Shown in pieces: positions 24,763 to 35,000 of a stretch of 64,000 bases of DNA. Numbering within the stretch: position 1 is the stretch's first letter; every line of letters begins with the position of its first letter. Under the pieces are notes generated by a model. The model made no database searches. It was not told the origin of the DNA and saw only the letters and a list, made by a program, of their open reading frames with translations. Origin of the DNA: JAPPLB01 sp965204095 (GTDB taxonomy: Bacteria > Acidobacteriota > Terriglobia > Bryobacterales > UBA6623); the NCBI GenBank assembly GCA_965204095.1, contig OZ241991.1, forward strand, positions 4,402,001-4,466,000. The letters are read 5' to 3'. The position numbers and the translations under genes were made by a program.

Positions 24763-26757
24763 TCAAAGGCGATGAAAAGCCTTGAGAATATCCCTGAGAC
24801 CGTATTGCAAGGCGATGGGGCGGCCGTGGGGGCACGACATCGGACATTCCGCGCGGGCCAGTTCATCGAGCAGCCATTGCATCTTGGCGGGTTCGAGCGG
24901 CATGTTGACCTTGATCGCAGCGTGGCAGGCTATCGTTGCCGCGACTCGGCTTTGCAGGTCGTCGAGTGACAGTTCGCGCAGCTCTTTTTCAGGCGTGTCG
25001 AGGATCTCATTCAGCAGGGCTTCGACCTGCGATGGACTCAGGCCCGCGGGAGCCGCTTTCACGGCAATCGTCCGATGGCCGAAGGGTTCGAGCTCGAAGC
25101 CGTTGGCTCGGAACTCCTCGTCGATGCGCGTCAGCGTGATCTCCTGATCCGGGCGCAGCGTGATGATGGCGGGCACGAGCAGTCGTTGCGATTCCGTATC
25201 ACCTCGCGCGCGCTCCCGCAACACTTTCTCGAACAGGATGCGTTCGTGCGCGACATGCTGGTCGATAATCCACAGGCCGTCGCGTCCCGAGGCGATGATG
25301 AAGCTGTCATGCAACTGCCCGAGCGGCCGCAACTGGCCAAGCCGGGCCATCGAATCAGCCGGCAGATCGACGATGGGGTCGCGGGAGTGCGTTTTCTGCT
25401 GAAGGACAGTCCCCGGAGTCGACACTTCGTCGAGTGACGCAGCCACGGAATCGGCCGAGCGGCCGGCCGGTTCGTTGACAACCATCCCCACATCGATGGG
25501 CGGCGCCGCCGTGAAATCGAGCGCCCGAGCCGGAGGAGGCTCGTGTTTCAAGATCGAATCGTCGAACGGCGGCAGGTCGGAACGGCTGAGCGTCAGAGAG
25601 GTTTCCGAGAAAGGGATGTCCGCCGCCGGCTGCGCGCGCACCTCTTTTTGCGATGCCGGCGGCACCGGGAAGGTCGAGATCGGCTTCGAGGCAACCAGGC
25701 GCGCCCGTATTTCATCGCGCACGAAATCGTGTACGAAGGACGGATGGCGGAAGCGCACTTCAGTCTTCGAGGGATGGACATTGACGTCCACTTCATCAAA
25801 CGGCAGGTCGAGAAAGAGCAGGGCGAACGGAAAAGCGCCCGAAGGGATCACATTGTGGAAGGCACTCGAGATCGCCCGGAGCACCAGGCGGTCGCGGATC
25901 AGCCGCTGGTTCACGAATACATAGATCGAGTTGCGATTCAGCTTCTGGATCTGTGGTTGAGAGACGAACCCGCTGAGCCGGAAGACCTGAATCCGAGGCT
26001 GATCGAGGCCGTCTTTCGTACGTGAGACCGCTTGCGTCCGCGGCGCCGGCTGGGGCTGCACTTGCAGTTCGCGCTGAACGGGGCTGAGTTCCACCAATAG
26101 ATCGAGCGTCGAACTGCCGAAGACCTGATAAACACGTTCCCGCTGACTCTCGACCGGCGTTACGTTCAACAACTCTCCGTTCTCATTCGTGAGCAAGATC
26201 GTCTTGTCGATGTGCGCGAGGCTGTAGTGGGTGACAAGCGATGCGATGTGTGAAAGTTCAGTCTTCTCGGTGCGGAGGAACTTGCGCCGCGCCGGCACAT
26301 TGTAGAAAAGGTTGCGCACTGCAACCGTCGTGCCCGCTGGACGGGCTTCCTCGGTGACGCTCAACATGCGCCCGCCTGCGATTTCGATCCTGGTGCCGGT
26401 TGCTTCTTCTTCGGTGCGGGTCTCGAGCAGCAGCCGAGAAACGCTGGCGATCGACGGCAATGCTTCGCCGCGAAAGCCGAGGGTCGAGATCGACTGCAAG
26501 TCGTGCACTGCACGCAGCTTGCTGGTGGCGTGACGTTCGAAGGCGAGAAGAGCATCGTCATTGCCCATGCCGACGCCGTCGTCGGCGATGCGGATCAGCC
26601 GCTTCCCACCTGTTTCCACATCGATGCGAAGACGCTGCGCGCCGGCGTCGAGAGAGTTCTCGATCAACTCCTTGGCCACGGAGGCGGGCCGCTCGACCAC
26701 TTCTCCCGCCGCGATCTTGTTCGCGATCGTGTCAGGCAGTACTTTGATTCGGCCCAT
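24763..26757 (-). CDS. mutL: DNA mismatch repair protein MutL
   Basis: A 664-residue MutL. The N-terminal GHKL ATPase shows ELIENSLDAGA, DDGVGM and TLGFRGEALPSI. The C-terminal dimerisation domain contains DQHVAHERILFE, matching the DQHA-x2-E-x4-E metal-binding endonuclease motif with Val for Ala, plus the accessory ACHAAIKV and CPHGRP motifs. It therefore probably has the nicking activity of MutL proteins from bacteria without MutH. The start MGRIKVLP is where the family begins; the frame is open five codons further. The middle linker (about 335-450) is poorly conserved and Pro-rich, as usual. Confidence 0.95.
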   Translation of the reverse strand: MGRIKVLPDTIANKIAAGEVVERPASVAKELIENSLDAGAQRLRIDVETGGKRLIRIADDGVGMGNDDALLAFERHATSKLRAVHDLQSISTLGFRGEALPSIASVSRLLLETRTEEEATGTRIEIAGGRMLSVTEEARPAGTTVAVRNLFYNVPARRKFLRTEKTELSHIASLVTHYSLAHIDKTILLTNENGELLNVTPVESQRERVYQVFGSSTLDLLVELSPVQRELQVQPQPAPRTQAVSRTKDGLDQPRIQVFRLSGFVSQPQIQKLNRNSIYVFVNQRLIRDRLVLRAISSAFHNVIPSGAFPFALLFLDLPFDEVDVNVHPSKTEVRFRHPSFVHDFVRDEIRARLVASKPISTFPVPPASQKEVRAQPAADIPFSETSLTLSRSDLPPFDDSILKHEPPPARALDFTAAPPIDVGMVVNEPAGRSADSVAASLDEVSTPGTVLQQKTHSRDPIVDLPADSMARLGQLRPLGQLHDSFIIASGRDGLWIIDQHVAHERILFEKVLRERARGDTESQRLLVPAIITLRPDQEITLTRIDEEFRANGFELEPFGHRTIAVKAAPAGLSPSQVEALLNEILDTPEKELRELSLDDLQSRVAATIACHAAIKVNMPLEPAKMQWLLDELARAECPMSCPHGRPIALQYGLRDILKAFHRL

Positions 26758-26844
26758 GGCGGCGCTTTGCAAAGAACGGCTGCATGGCGTCCGTCCTCCG
26801 ACTGTCGTTTATTCGATGTGCGGGTTGACTACAAAAGAACTCGG

Positions 26845-27921
26845 CTACTCGAAGCAACAGCCGGGTAGAAGCAGCGCCGCCTGTTGCCGTACGTTTCTCT
26901 TAGCAGAGAAGTACTTTCGCTCGCCCAACGCTTTGTAGATCTTTCCCGCAACCTCGGCGGCGCGCGGCCCGGCGGCGTCGGACCTACCCTTGAGCAGCAC
27001 CACGACAACCAGCCGCCGGCCGGCCGCTTCATTGTAGGAAGCAAACCAACCCACCCGGGTGCGGCGCCCCCGGATCCGCTCGCTACACGTTCCCGTCTTG
27101 CCCCACACCTTTTGGCCGGGAGTGCGCGCCTTCCGGCCCGTTCCGCGGCGGACCGCTTCGGACATACCGGGCTCGACGGCCCGCACCCGTTCGCTCAGTC
27201 GGAGATCCCGTTTCAAACGAGGCTGGAAACCGGCCCTGCGAGCAGGACTGTCCGATCGTTGCAGGTAATAGAGTCGTCCGCCGTTGGAGATTGCCGACAC
27301 GAAGGCGGCCAGTTGCAACGGGCTGGCCGAGATCCCGTCACCGAAGGTCGACATGCGGCCGATGCCGTAGGAGTGTTCCTGGGCCGGAAACTCGCCGAGT
27401 TGCTCTCCCGCCAGATGCCAGCCCGCCTTTTCCCCAAAGCCGTAGCGGTGCGCATAGCGCTTGAGCCGCTCGAAGCCGAGGCGCTCGCCGAGATGACTGA
27501 AGTAGACGTTGTTCGAAATCGCCAAGCCCTCGGTGATCGTCATGAACCAGTAACCATCGAACCAGACTTTCGTATCCGGAGCGACGAGCCCTTCCTCGAC
27601 AGCAGCGAGCGCAACAACCAGCTTGATGGTCGAACACGGGATGTAGCCGCTGGAAAAGGCGAGTTTCTGATTGACCACGGTTAGGAGGCGGCCATTCAGC
27701 GGATCGACAACAACGACAGCGCCCCGATTCTCGCCCAGAGCGGCCGTGGCAGCTTGGCGCACGGCCGGATCCTCGCCGCGTAAGTTGTCACCCGCCCAGC
27801 GCGTCGGGCGGGGCGGCTGCTCATGGACGCGCCGGGGCGCCCCTCCCGTTCTTTCTTCTCCGGAACCTGCCGCCAGTGTCACCCCGCAGAGGAGGACGGC
27901 TTGTAAAGCAACTTTTCTCAA
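26845..27921 (-). CDS. Stand-alone penicillin-binding transpeptidase domain protein
   Basis: A 358-residue exported serine acyltransferase of the PBP/beta-lactamase fold. The catalytic Ser is in STIK (97-100), followed by SNN at 136-138 and KTG at 275-277, all in the usual order. An N-terminal signal peptide (LQAVLLCGVTLAAGS) is present, but there is no pedestal or PASTA domain, so it is smaller than class B PBPs. It may act as a peptidoglycan D,D-peptidase or transpeptidase, or have diverged like BlaR/class D sensors. A C-terminal Cys pair (LPGCCFE) is unusual. It is upstream of mutL in the same orientation, 87 bp apart. Confidence 0.82.
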   Translation of the reverse strand: MRKVALQAVLLCGVTLAAGSGEERTGGAPRRVHEQPPRPTRWAGDNLRGEDPAVRQAATAALGENRGAVVVVDPLNGRLLTVVNQKLAFSSGYIPCSTIKLVVALAAVEEGLVAPDTKVWFDGYWFMTITEGLAISNNVYFSHLGERLGFERLKRYAHRYGFGEKAGWHLAGEQLGEFPAQEHSYGIGRMSTFGDGISASPLQLAAFVSAISNGGRLYYLQRSDSPARRAGFQPRLKRDLRLSERVRAVEPGMSEAVRRGTGRKARTPGQKVWGKTGTCSERIRGRRTRVGWFASYNEAAGRRLVVVVLLKGRSDAAGPRAAEVAGKIYKALGERKYFSAKRNVRQQAALLLPGCCFE

Positions 27922-28042
27922 GGGAAGCCGTATTGTAGTCGATTTCGAGGGTGACGACGATGCACAAATTCCGTCGGTTCCAGATGGACGCCTCGTGGAC
28001 CGTTTGTCCCTGGCTGAAGCGTCGGGCTTTCTTCAGGTCCTG

Positions 28043-28226
28043 CCCTGCATTTCTCACCCCTTGACGGTCGAAGCACGCGGTAAAAAGGCCGTGATTCGTG
28101 TTTCGTGACCCGAGGACCGAAGGAGGCGATCAGTCCGCTACGCCTGCGCGCGCCAAGCGGCTTGCGCCTCGTCCTGACGCCCCTCTCACGCACTTCGCCT
28201 CGCCCCCTGGTGAGAAATGCAGGCTA
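28043..28226. repeat. Family-1 intergenic element (copy R14)
   Basis: A 184-bp copy between divergent genes. Left CCCTGCATTTCTCACCCC, two 7-bp units (ATTCGTG, TTTCGTG), GACCCGAGGACCGAAGGAGGCGA, right end GGTGAGAAATGCAGGCTA. It is one of the few copies in a divergent gap, so it may lie between or within promoters. Confidence 0.88.
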
Positions 28227-28358
28227 CAGGAGCAGCGGGCGCTTGTCGTCGAGGCGGCCTGGCACGGCCGGCCGCTTTTGCGGAATGCACGGTTCCGAGC
28301 GGATCTTGTGGATTCACCAAGCGAATGACCACGTGATAAACTGGCCGGCATCCAGCAT

Positions 28359-29222
28359 ATGCCTTCTGTTCGTGATGAATACCGCTTCGACGAACTGACC
28401 TGGCCCGAAGTCAACGAGGCCGCCGAGCTGGGCAAGATCCCGATCATCCCGACCGGCTCGGTCGAGCAGCATGGCCATCATTTGCCGCTGAAGGTCGATC
28501 ATCTTTGCGCCAACGCGGTGGCGACGGCTGCGGCGCGGCTGCGGCCGGAGATCAGTCTCGTTCTTCCTCCGGTGAGCTATGGCTACGTCCACCACGTGAT
28601 GGACTTCCCGGGCTCGATCAACATTCACTTCGAGCACTTCATCCAGTTCGTGCTCGATATCTGCAAGAGTTTGGCCTACCACGGGTTCAAGAAGATGGTG
28701 ATCGTCAACGGACACGGCTCGAACGGCCCGCTGGTGGACCTGGCGGCGCGGCGGCTGGTTGTCGAGACGGACGCGCATTGCGTCTTCTGCAACTGGTGGC
28801 AGTTGCTGCAGGTGGATCCGGAGTTTTCGTCGCGGTGGCGTGAGAGCGTGTTTCCGGGCGGCTGCGCGCATGCGGGGGAACTGGAGACATCCATGCTGCT
28901 GCACCTGGCACCGGAGAGCGTGCGCGCGGACAGGATCAAGAGCGAAATTGCGAAGACGAACAAGCGTGAATCGAGGTTCACCTACACCGATCTGTTCGGC
29001 AGCGGCGCGATCGGCGACGTACAGTGGACGAGCCAGTACAGCGACAGCGGCGTGATGGGCGAGGCCGAGAAAGCCACGGCCGAGAAGGGCAAGCTTTGCC
29101 TGGAGGAAGCGAGCCGCAACCTCAGCGATTACATCGCCGAGTATCACGCTCGAGAGATCGAGCCCCGCGTGCGGCATCAGGGCAGTGAGCCGACGTTCCC
29201 CCTGTCGTTTCCTACGGATTAA
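28359..29222 (+). CDS. Creatininase-family metallo-amidohydrolase
   Basis: A 287-residue protein of the creatininase/MftE superfamily. Metal ligands appear in PTGSVEQHGHHLPL (Glu36, His38), Asp47, His119 in VNGHGSN and the Glu of HAGELETS (near 174-176). The family hydrolyses cyclic amides or formamides such as creatinine and FAPy, or processes mycofactocin; no creatine or mycofactocin genes are near, so the substrate is unknown. It is a single gene ending just before a large palindrome that precedes the efflux operon. Confidence 0.88.
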   Translation: MPSVRDEYRFDELTWPEVNEAAELGKIPIIPTGSVEQHGHHLPLKVDHLCANAVATAAARLRPEISLVLPPVSYGYVHHVMDFPGSINIHFEHFIQFVLDICKSLAYHGFKKMVIVNGHGSNGPLVDLAARRLVVETDAHCVFCNWWQLLQVDPEFSSRWRESVFPGGCAHAGELETSMLLHLAPESVRADRIKSEIAKTNKRESRFTYTDLFGSGAIGDVQWTSQYSDSGVMGEAEKATAEKGKLCLEEASRNLSDYIAEYHAREIEPRVRHQGSEPTFPLSFPTD

Positions 29223-29230
29223 CCGGCACC

Positions 29231-29262
29231 TATATATTTGACGCCGCGGCACCAAATATATA
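29231..29262. promoter_or_regulatory. 32-bp near-perfect palindrome upstream of the efflux operon
   Basis: Arms TATATATTTG (29231-29240) and CAAATATATA (29253-29262) are perfect inverse copies, and the centre GCCGCGGC (29243-29250) is itself a palindrome with the same axis; only the two AC dinucleotides between break symmetry. No T-run follows, so an operator for a dimeric or tetrameric regulator of the RND operon fits better than a terminator for the creatininase gene. The base composition, AT-rich flanks around a GC core, is unlike the surroundings. Confidence 0.6.
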
Positions 29263-29365
29263 AATCCCTGTTCTCTACTATTTTTTGTTGGAGTGTTTTT
29301 CTGTTGGGGCCTGGAGGCCTCATGACGGCGTGATGCTCAGAGAACCGCCGGCAAGGAGGAAACAG

Positions 29366-30691
29366 ATGGCGAAAAGGATTGCAGTCGTTACCACGCTTGT
29401 CTTGGCAAGTCTGACGCTGGGACTGCGTGCTCAGCCCCTGCGCAATACACTTGAACTCGACCAGGCCATCGCGATTGCATTATCACGACACGGCGACTTG
29501 GCCGCCGCCCGGGCGGCGATCGAAGCGCGCGCCGGCCGGGTACGGCAAGCCGGGTTCTCTCCAAACCCGGTGTTCTATACGCAGACAGAGAACTGGCGGT
29601 TCTACGGCAACCCGGGGTTTTCGGCTGTCCGCGATCTTGACATTTTTGCGTGGGTGGGCATTCCGATCGAAACTGCGAGCAAGCGGAGGCGGCGCGTCGA
29701 GTTCGCAGAGGCCGATGAACGCATCGCAGAGCACGAACGCCAACTGCTTGCCTGGAGGATTCGCCAGAGCGTCAAGAAGGCTTATTGGAAAGCCCTGGCC
29801 GCCGTCAACGACGTAAAGATGCTGGTGCGCAGCCGAGAAATCCTGCAACGCCTGGAAAACTACCACGAAGTGCGCGTGCGGCTGGGTGCAATGGCTGAGG
29901 TGGACTTGATCAAAGTTCGAGTCGAAGCCGGGAGGGCGGCACTGGATCTCTCCGGGGCTGAGATGGAAGTCAGCCGCGGCAAGATTGCGTTACTTGAGAC
30001 GATGGGAACGTCGGAGTTGAACACCGATTTCGAGCTGCGGCAGCCGGACGCACGGCCAGTCAACGTAAGCTGGAACGATACCCAGGCCACTCAAGAGAGC
30101 GTGGCGAAGGCGTTGGCGCATCGAGTGGAGATTCTGCTCGGCCGGGCCCACGTGGATCGTGCCCGTGCGAAGGTAGAATTACAACAGTCGCTGGCGCGGC
30201 CCAATGTGACTCCTTATCTTGGTTACAAGCGGACCAACAGGTTCAACACAATCATTGCCGGGTTTTCGATCCCGTTACCGGTTCGTGATAAGAACACGGG
30301 TAGTATCGAAGAGGCTTTGGCCGAGGTCCGCCGCCGGAAAGCGGCTCTGAGAGCATCGGAAGCGCGCATTCACGCGGAGGTGGGTGCAGCGGTTGAGACG
30401 GTGCGGAGGCGCTCGGATATATTGCGCTCGATGGAGAGCGGCACGCTCGTACGCGCGCAGGAGACGGCTCAGATCGCGCTCGCCGCTTACCAAGAAGGCG
30501 GGGTTGAGCTACTCGATGTGCTTGACGCCCAGCGGGCCCAAAACGAGATCAGCTTGTTCTACTCGCAATTATTATTCGATTACCAATTGAGCTGGGTGGA
30601 CCTGGAGACCGCCACGGGCACACCGAATCTGTCGCTATCCTCGGAGAGGGCCCAAACATCGGTGACGCGTTCTGGCATAACGATCGAGTGA
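29366..30691 (+). CDS. TolC/CusC-family outer-membrane efflux protein
   Basis: A 441-residue outer-membrane channel subunit of a tripartite efflux pump. A signal peptide (VVTTLVLASLTLGLRAQ) leads into two repeats of long alpha-helical hairpins with the family's LELDQAIAIAL entry and LLDVLDAQRAQNEI exit motifs. The start at 29366 is fixed by an AGGAGG six nucleotides upstream; the frame is open further to 29285. The stop overlaps the GTG of the adaptor gene (GTGA), so the three-gene operon is translationally coupled here. Confidence 0.9.
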   Translation: MAKRIAVVTTLVLASLTLGLRAQPLRNTLELDQAIAIALSRHGDLAAARAAIEARAGRVRQAGFSPNPVFYTQTENWRFYGNPGFSAVRDLDIFAWVGIPIETASKRRRRVEFAEADERIAEHERQLLAWRIRQSVKKAYWKALAAVNDVKMLVRSREILQRLENYHEVRVRLGAMAEVDLIKVRVEAGRAALDLSGAEMEVSRGKIALLETMGTSELNTDFELRQPDARPVNVSWNDTQATQESVAKALAHRVEILLGRAHVDRARAKVELQQSLARPNVTPYLGYKRTNRFNTIIAGFSIPLPVRDKNTGSIEEALAEVRRRKAALRASEARIHAEVGAAVETVRRRSDILRSMESGTLVRAQETAQIALAAYQEGGVELLDVLDAQRAQNEISLFYSQLLFDYQLSWVDLETATGTPNLSLSSERAQTSVTRSGITIE

Positions 30692-31971
30692 AGATATTAC
30701 GGTGGAAGCCGGTGACTCAGCGAACTTGTGAGTCTGGAATCCGGGGAGTATTCCCGCCAGCGGCAGCGGCGGTTCTGATGATGGCGTTGGGCGGATGTTC
30801 GCAACCGGCGCCGGAAACGGAGCAAACCGAAACTGAGGTTGCTGCCAAATCGGGTTTGATTCGCCTGGACCCGGAGGCGATTCGGATCGCCAACATCACG
30901 CTCGGTGACGTGGAAATTCGAAAACTCGAAGTGGACCTGCAGGTATCGGGGCGGATCACGGTTAACGAGAACGCTACCGCGCGCGTGGGTTCGTTGACCG
31001 AAGGCGTCGTAGTCGGGTGTTGCGAGTCGGTTGGCACGGATGTCGAAAAAGGACAGGTGCTGGCGCGCCTCCACAGCCACGAGATCCATGATGCTGAAGC
31101 CTCCTACTGGCAAGCCAGGGCCGAGCTGGAACGACGGCAGACGGAGTTGAAATTCTCTGAGGAATCTTACAAGCGGGCTTCTCGCCTTCACGAGTTGAAG
31201 GCCGGCTCGCTACAACAGGTGCAGGAGGCTGAAACGAAGTATCGCAGCGCCGAAATATTTCTCGAAATCGCCAAGGCCGAAGTAGAGCGTACCGAGAACC
31301 ACCTGCGCTACTTGGGACTTACTCCCGAGCTATTACCGGGAGCGGCCGACGAGCACGCCGTCAAAGGCCGCGAAGCGCATGAGAAGGTGCACTTGATCGA
31401 AGTGCGCTCCCCTGTTTCGGGCACCATTATCGAGCGCATGGTTAGTCCAGGCACCGTGGTTGCGCCGTCGGATTCCCTATACGTCATCAGCGACTTGAGA
31501 AGCCTGTGGGTGATTGCTCAGGTCCCCGAGCAGCATCTCTCTTCGTTGCGCCGGGGACTGGCTGTGGAAGTGTCTGTCCGGGCTTACCCCGGACAGACTT
31601 TTCCGGCTCGCATCGCCTACATCGGTGATGCACTTGATCCGGAGACACGAACCGTTCAGGTGCGCTGCGAGTTGAACAACCTCGGAGGGAAGCTCAAGAC
31701 CGAGATGTTCGCGACGCTCACTCTACAGGGCGGGGACGGTACGGAAGCGGTCGTAGCACCGCTTGCGGCGCTACAAAACGTGGATGGGCAAGAGATCCTG
31801 TTCGTGCCGGAGGGAGAGAATTCCTTTCGAGCACGCCGGGTCCAACTCGGGCGGCACTCCGATTCTGTTGTCGAAATCGTGAGCGGGCTACAGGCAGGCG
31901 AGAAGGTGGTGGTCTCCGGCGCCTTCCATCTCAAGTCCGAGTTGCTAAAAGCCCAAATGATCGCAGAGTAG
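30688..31971 (+). CDS. RND efflux periplasmic adaptor lipoprotein (CzcB/CusB-like)
   Basis: A 427-residue membrane-fusion protein that links the RND pump to the outer-membrane channel. The N-terminal signal ends in a lipobox LGGC with Cys37. A barrel-sandwich/lipoyl half (SGRITVNENATARVGSLTEGVV), a long coiled-coil hairpin (about 130-200) and the second lipoyl half (EVRSPVSGTIIERMVSPGTVV) follow in order, then the beta-barrel. No Met/Cys-rich metal-binding N-terminal extension is present, unlike CusB. GTG start overlapping the upstream stop. Confidence 0.9.
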   Translation: MKILRWKPVTQRTCESGIRGVFPPAAAAVLMMALGGCSQPAPETEQTETEVAAKSGLIRLDPEAIRIANITLGDVEIRKLEVDLQVSGRITVNENATARVGSLTEGVVVGCCESVGTDVEKGQVLARLHSHEIHDAEASYWQARAELERRQTELKFSEESYKRASRLHELKAGSLQQVQEAETKYRSAEIFLEIAKAEVERTENHLRYLGLTPELLPGAADEHAVKGREAHEKVHLIEVRSPVSGTIIERMVSPGTVVAPSDSLYVISDLRSLWVIAQVPEQHLSSLRRGLAVEVSVRAYPGQTFPARIAYIGDALDPETRTVQVRCELNNLGGKLKTEMFATLTLQGGDGTEAVVAPLAALQNVDGQEILFVPEGENSFRARRVQLGRHSDSVVEIVSGLQAGEKVVVSGAFHLKSELLKAQMIAE

Positions 31972-32014
31972 CAACCGCTCCGGATTGGCCGCTGGGCCCG
32001 TCGGTGTCAGTAAC

Positions 32015-35000
32015 ATGCTCAGACGCATCATTGACTACCACCTCGATCACCCCTGGGTAGTCGTGTTCGGCTTGGTGGTGCTCGTCATAGCCGGCCTCAA
32101 TGCTCTTTATCAGATTCCCATCGACGCTTTTCCGGATCTGACCAACAATCAAGTCACGGTCATCACCGAAGCGCCGGGCATGGCGCCTGTAGAAGTCGAG
32201 CAACTGGTGACCTTCCCGATCGAGTCGGCCATGATGGGCCTTCCCAGCACTGAAGAAGTTCGCTCGATTTCCAAACTGGGCCTTTCGATGGTCACCATTG
32301 TTTTCGATGACAGCGTGGACAACTATTTCGCTCGGCAACTCGTCAACGAGCGCCTGAACGAAGCGCGTGGCCGGATTCCGGCCGGCCTCGAGCCGGCATT
32401 GGGGCCCGTAGCGACGGCTTTCGGTGAGGTGTATCAGTACACGCTCGAAGGGGAAGGCTACAGCGCGATGGAGTTGAAGACGCTCCACGACTGGGAGATC
32501 AAATACCAACTGCGGGCCGTTCCGGGAGTGGCCGACATCAATACCTGGGGCGGTTACACGCGGCAGTACGAGATTGAGGTGGATCCTTATCGTCTGCGTG
32601 TTCGCGGGCTGACGCTACGCGATGTGTTCGAGCGCGTTCGGGAGAACAACGACAACTTTGGCGGCGGGTTCGTCGAGCACGCCTTCGAGCAGTACACCGT
32701 TCGAGGCTTGGGCCGAGTAAGGAGTGAGCGGGACCTGGAGGCGATCGTCCTTGCAGCCCACGAAGGAACTGCGGTCTACCTGCGTGATGTAGCTGAGGTC
32801 AAGATTGGGCAAATGCCGCGTCAAGGTGCGGTTACACGCGGCGGCAAGGGCGAGACAGTCTCCGGCATGGTGATCATGCTGAAGGGCCAGAACAGCAAGA
32901 CGGTCATCGAGCGCGTCAAACAGGCGCTCGAAGGGATTCGCCGTTCGCTTCCCGAGGGCGTGAGGATCGTTCCGTTCTACGACCAGTCGGTGGTGATCGA
33001 CGGGACGATCCGCACGGTGCGCGACAACCTGCTCCAGGGCGGAGCGCTGGTTGTGGCAATTCTAATATTGTTTCTCCGCAATGTTCCCGCCGCGTTGATC
33101 GTGGCGGCGGTGATCCCGCTCTCTATGCTCGTTGCGTTCCTGGGAATGCGATGGTTCGGCATTACCGCCAATTTGATGAGCCTGGGAGCGATCGACTTCG
33201 GCATGATCGTCGATGGCGCGGTGATCATGATCGAGAACTACGTTCGGCGTCTGCGTGGGCGTCCAAACCAGGCTGTACCGCTGACCAGGGACGAGAGCCT
33301 GAGCCTAGCGCGCTCCGCGGCGCACGAAGTTTCCCGACCGATCCTGATGGGCGTAGGCATTATCGTCGCGGTTTACGTGCCGATCCTGAGTTTGCAGGGG
33401 CTCGAAGGCCGCATGTATCGTCCCATGGCCGTTACCGTGTGCGCGGCTCTGCTGGCCTCGCTGGTGCTGACACTGACAGTTGTGCCGTCTGCTTCCCGAT
33501 TGTTTCTGGGACGCAGCACGAAGAAATCAAAAGAGCCTTATATGGACCGCTTGCGAGGAATCTACAGGCGATTCTTGAACCACGCACTCGATCACCGAAT
33601 GCTTGTGGCAACCACGGGTTTGCTGCTCGTTTCCTCGGCGCTGGTCTCTCTGCGCTTCATCGGCACTGAGTTCATGCCGCGCCTTGACGAAGGGTCTGTG
33701 CTGGTTCAGACGCTGAGGCTTCCCAGTATCTCGCTGTCCGAATCGGTGGACATCGGGCTCAAAGTCGAAAAGACCTTACTGGAGTTTCCCGAAGTGACGG
33801 ACGTGGTCGGCAAGCTGGGCCGGCCCGATCTCGCCACCGAGGCAATGGGAGTCTACGAAAGCGACGTGTACGTAAACCTAAGGCCGCGTGAGCAATGGAC
33901 CACGGCCGACACCAAGGAAGGACTGATAGAAGCCATGGAGGCGGAATTGTCGAAGATTCCCGGGGTCGTCTACAACTTTACGCAGCCTATGGCGATGCGT
34001 CTGGACGAAACCATCTCCGGCGTGCGTGCGGACATCGCAGTCAAGATCTTCGGCCCCGACGAGCAAATTCTCGACCGCACGGCCGACGAAGTGCTGCGCG
34101 TGCTCGGGCAAGTGACCGGCGCCGCAGACGCGCAGAAGCAGGTCTTTTCCGGCGCCGCCGAGTGGCAGGTTGTGGTGGACCGCGAAGAACTGGCCCGTTA
34201 CGGCCTCAACGTTTCCAACGTTCGCGATGTGGTGCAGGCCGCGGTGGGCGGCAAGGCGGTGACCGAAGTAATCGATGGCCGCCGCCGGTTTCAGATCACC
34301 GTTCGGCTGCCTGAGTCATATCGCAGGAACCGTGACGCGCTAGGCAGCGTTCTGCTGGCAGCGCCGGCAGGCGAGCAGGTTCCGCTGGCCCGTGTGGCCG
34401 AGATTCGACGCGCCAGCGGGCCGGAGGTCGTCCATCGTGAAGATAGCCAGCGCCGTATCGTGGTGCAGTGCAATGTCCGTGGCCGCGACATGGGCAGTTT
34501 CGTCGATGAAGCCCAACGCCGCATTCAAGCGGCTGTGGATCTGCCGACAGGCTACTACATCACTTGGGGCGGCCAGTTCGAAAATCAACAGCGGGCCATG
34601 CGGAGGTTGATGTTGGTCCTTCCGGCAGTCCTGCTGGTGATCTTTTTGCTCTTGTTTCTGACGTTCCAATCAGCCAAGCAATCGTTTCTGGTGTTGCTCA
34701 TCGTACCGTTCGCCACAGTTGGCGGGGTTGCGGCGCTGTGGCTACGCGGAATGAACCTGAATGTTTCAGCCTCGATCGGGTTTATCGCGGTGTTCGGCGT
34801 GGCGGTATTGGACGGATTGATGATGGTCTCGACGAGCAACTCCTTGTTGGAACAGGGCCATCCGATTCGAAAAGCAGTCGTTGAGGGCGCCGTGATGCGT
34901 CTGCGACCGGTTCTGATGACTTCAGTGCTGGCCAGTTTGGGATTCCTGCCGATGGCGATTGCGACTTCAATCGGCGCTGAGGTTCAGCGCCCACTGGCTA

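Noticed and set aside
29231..29262. Rho-independent terminator for the creatininase gene
   Set aside because: The outer stem is AT-only, the inner core is too short, and no T-run follows the right arm.
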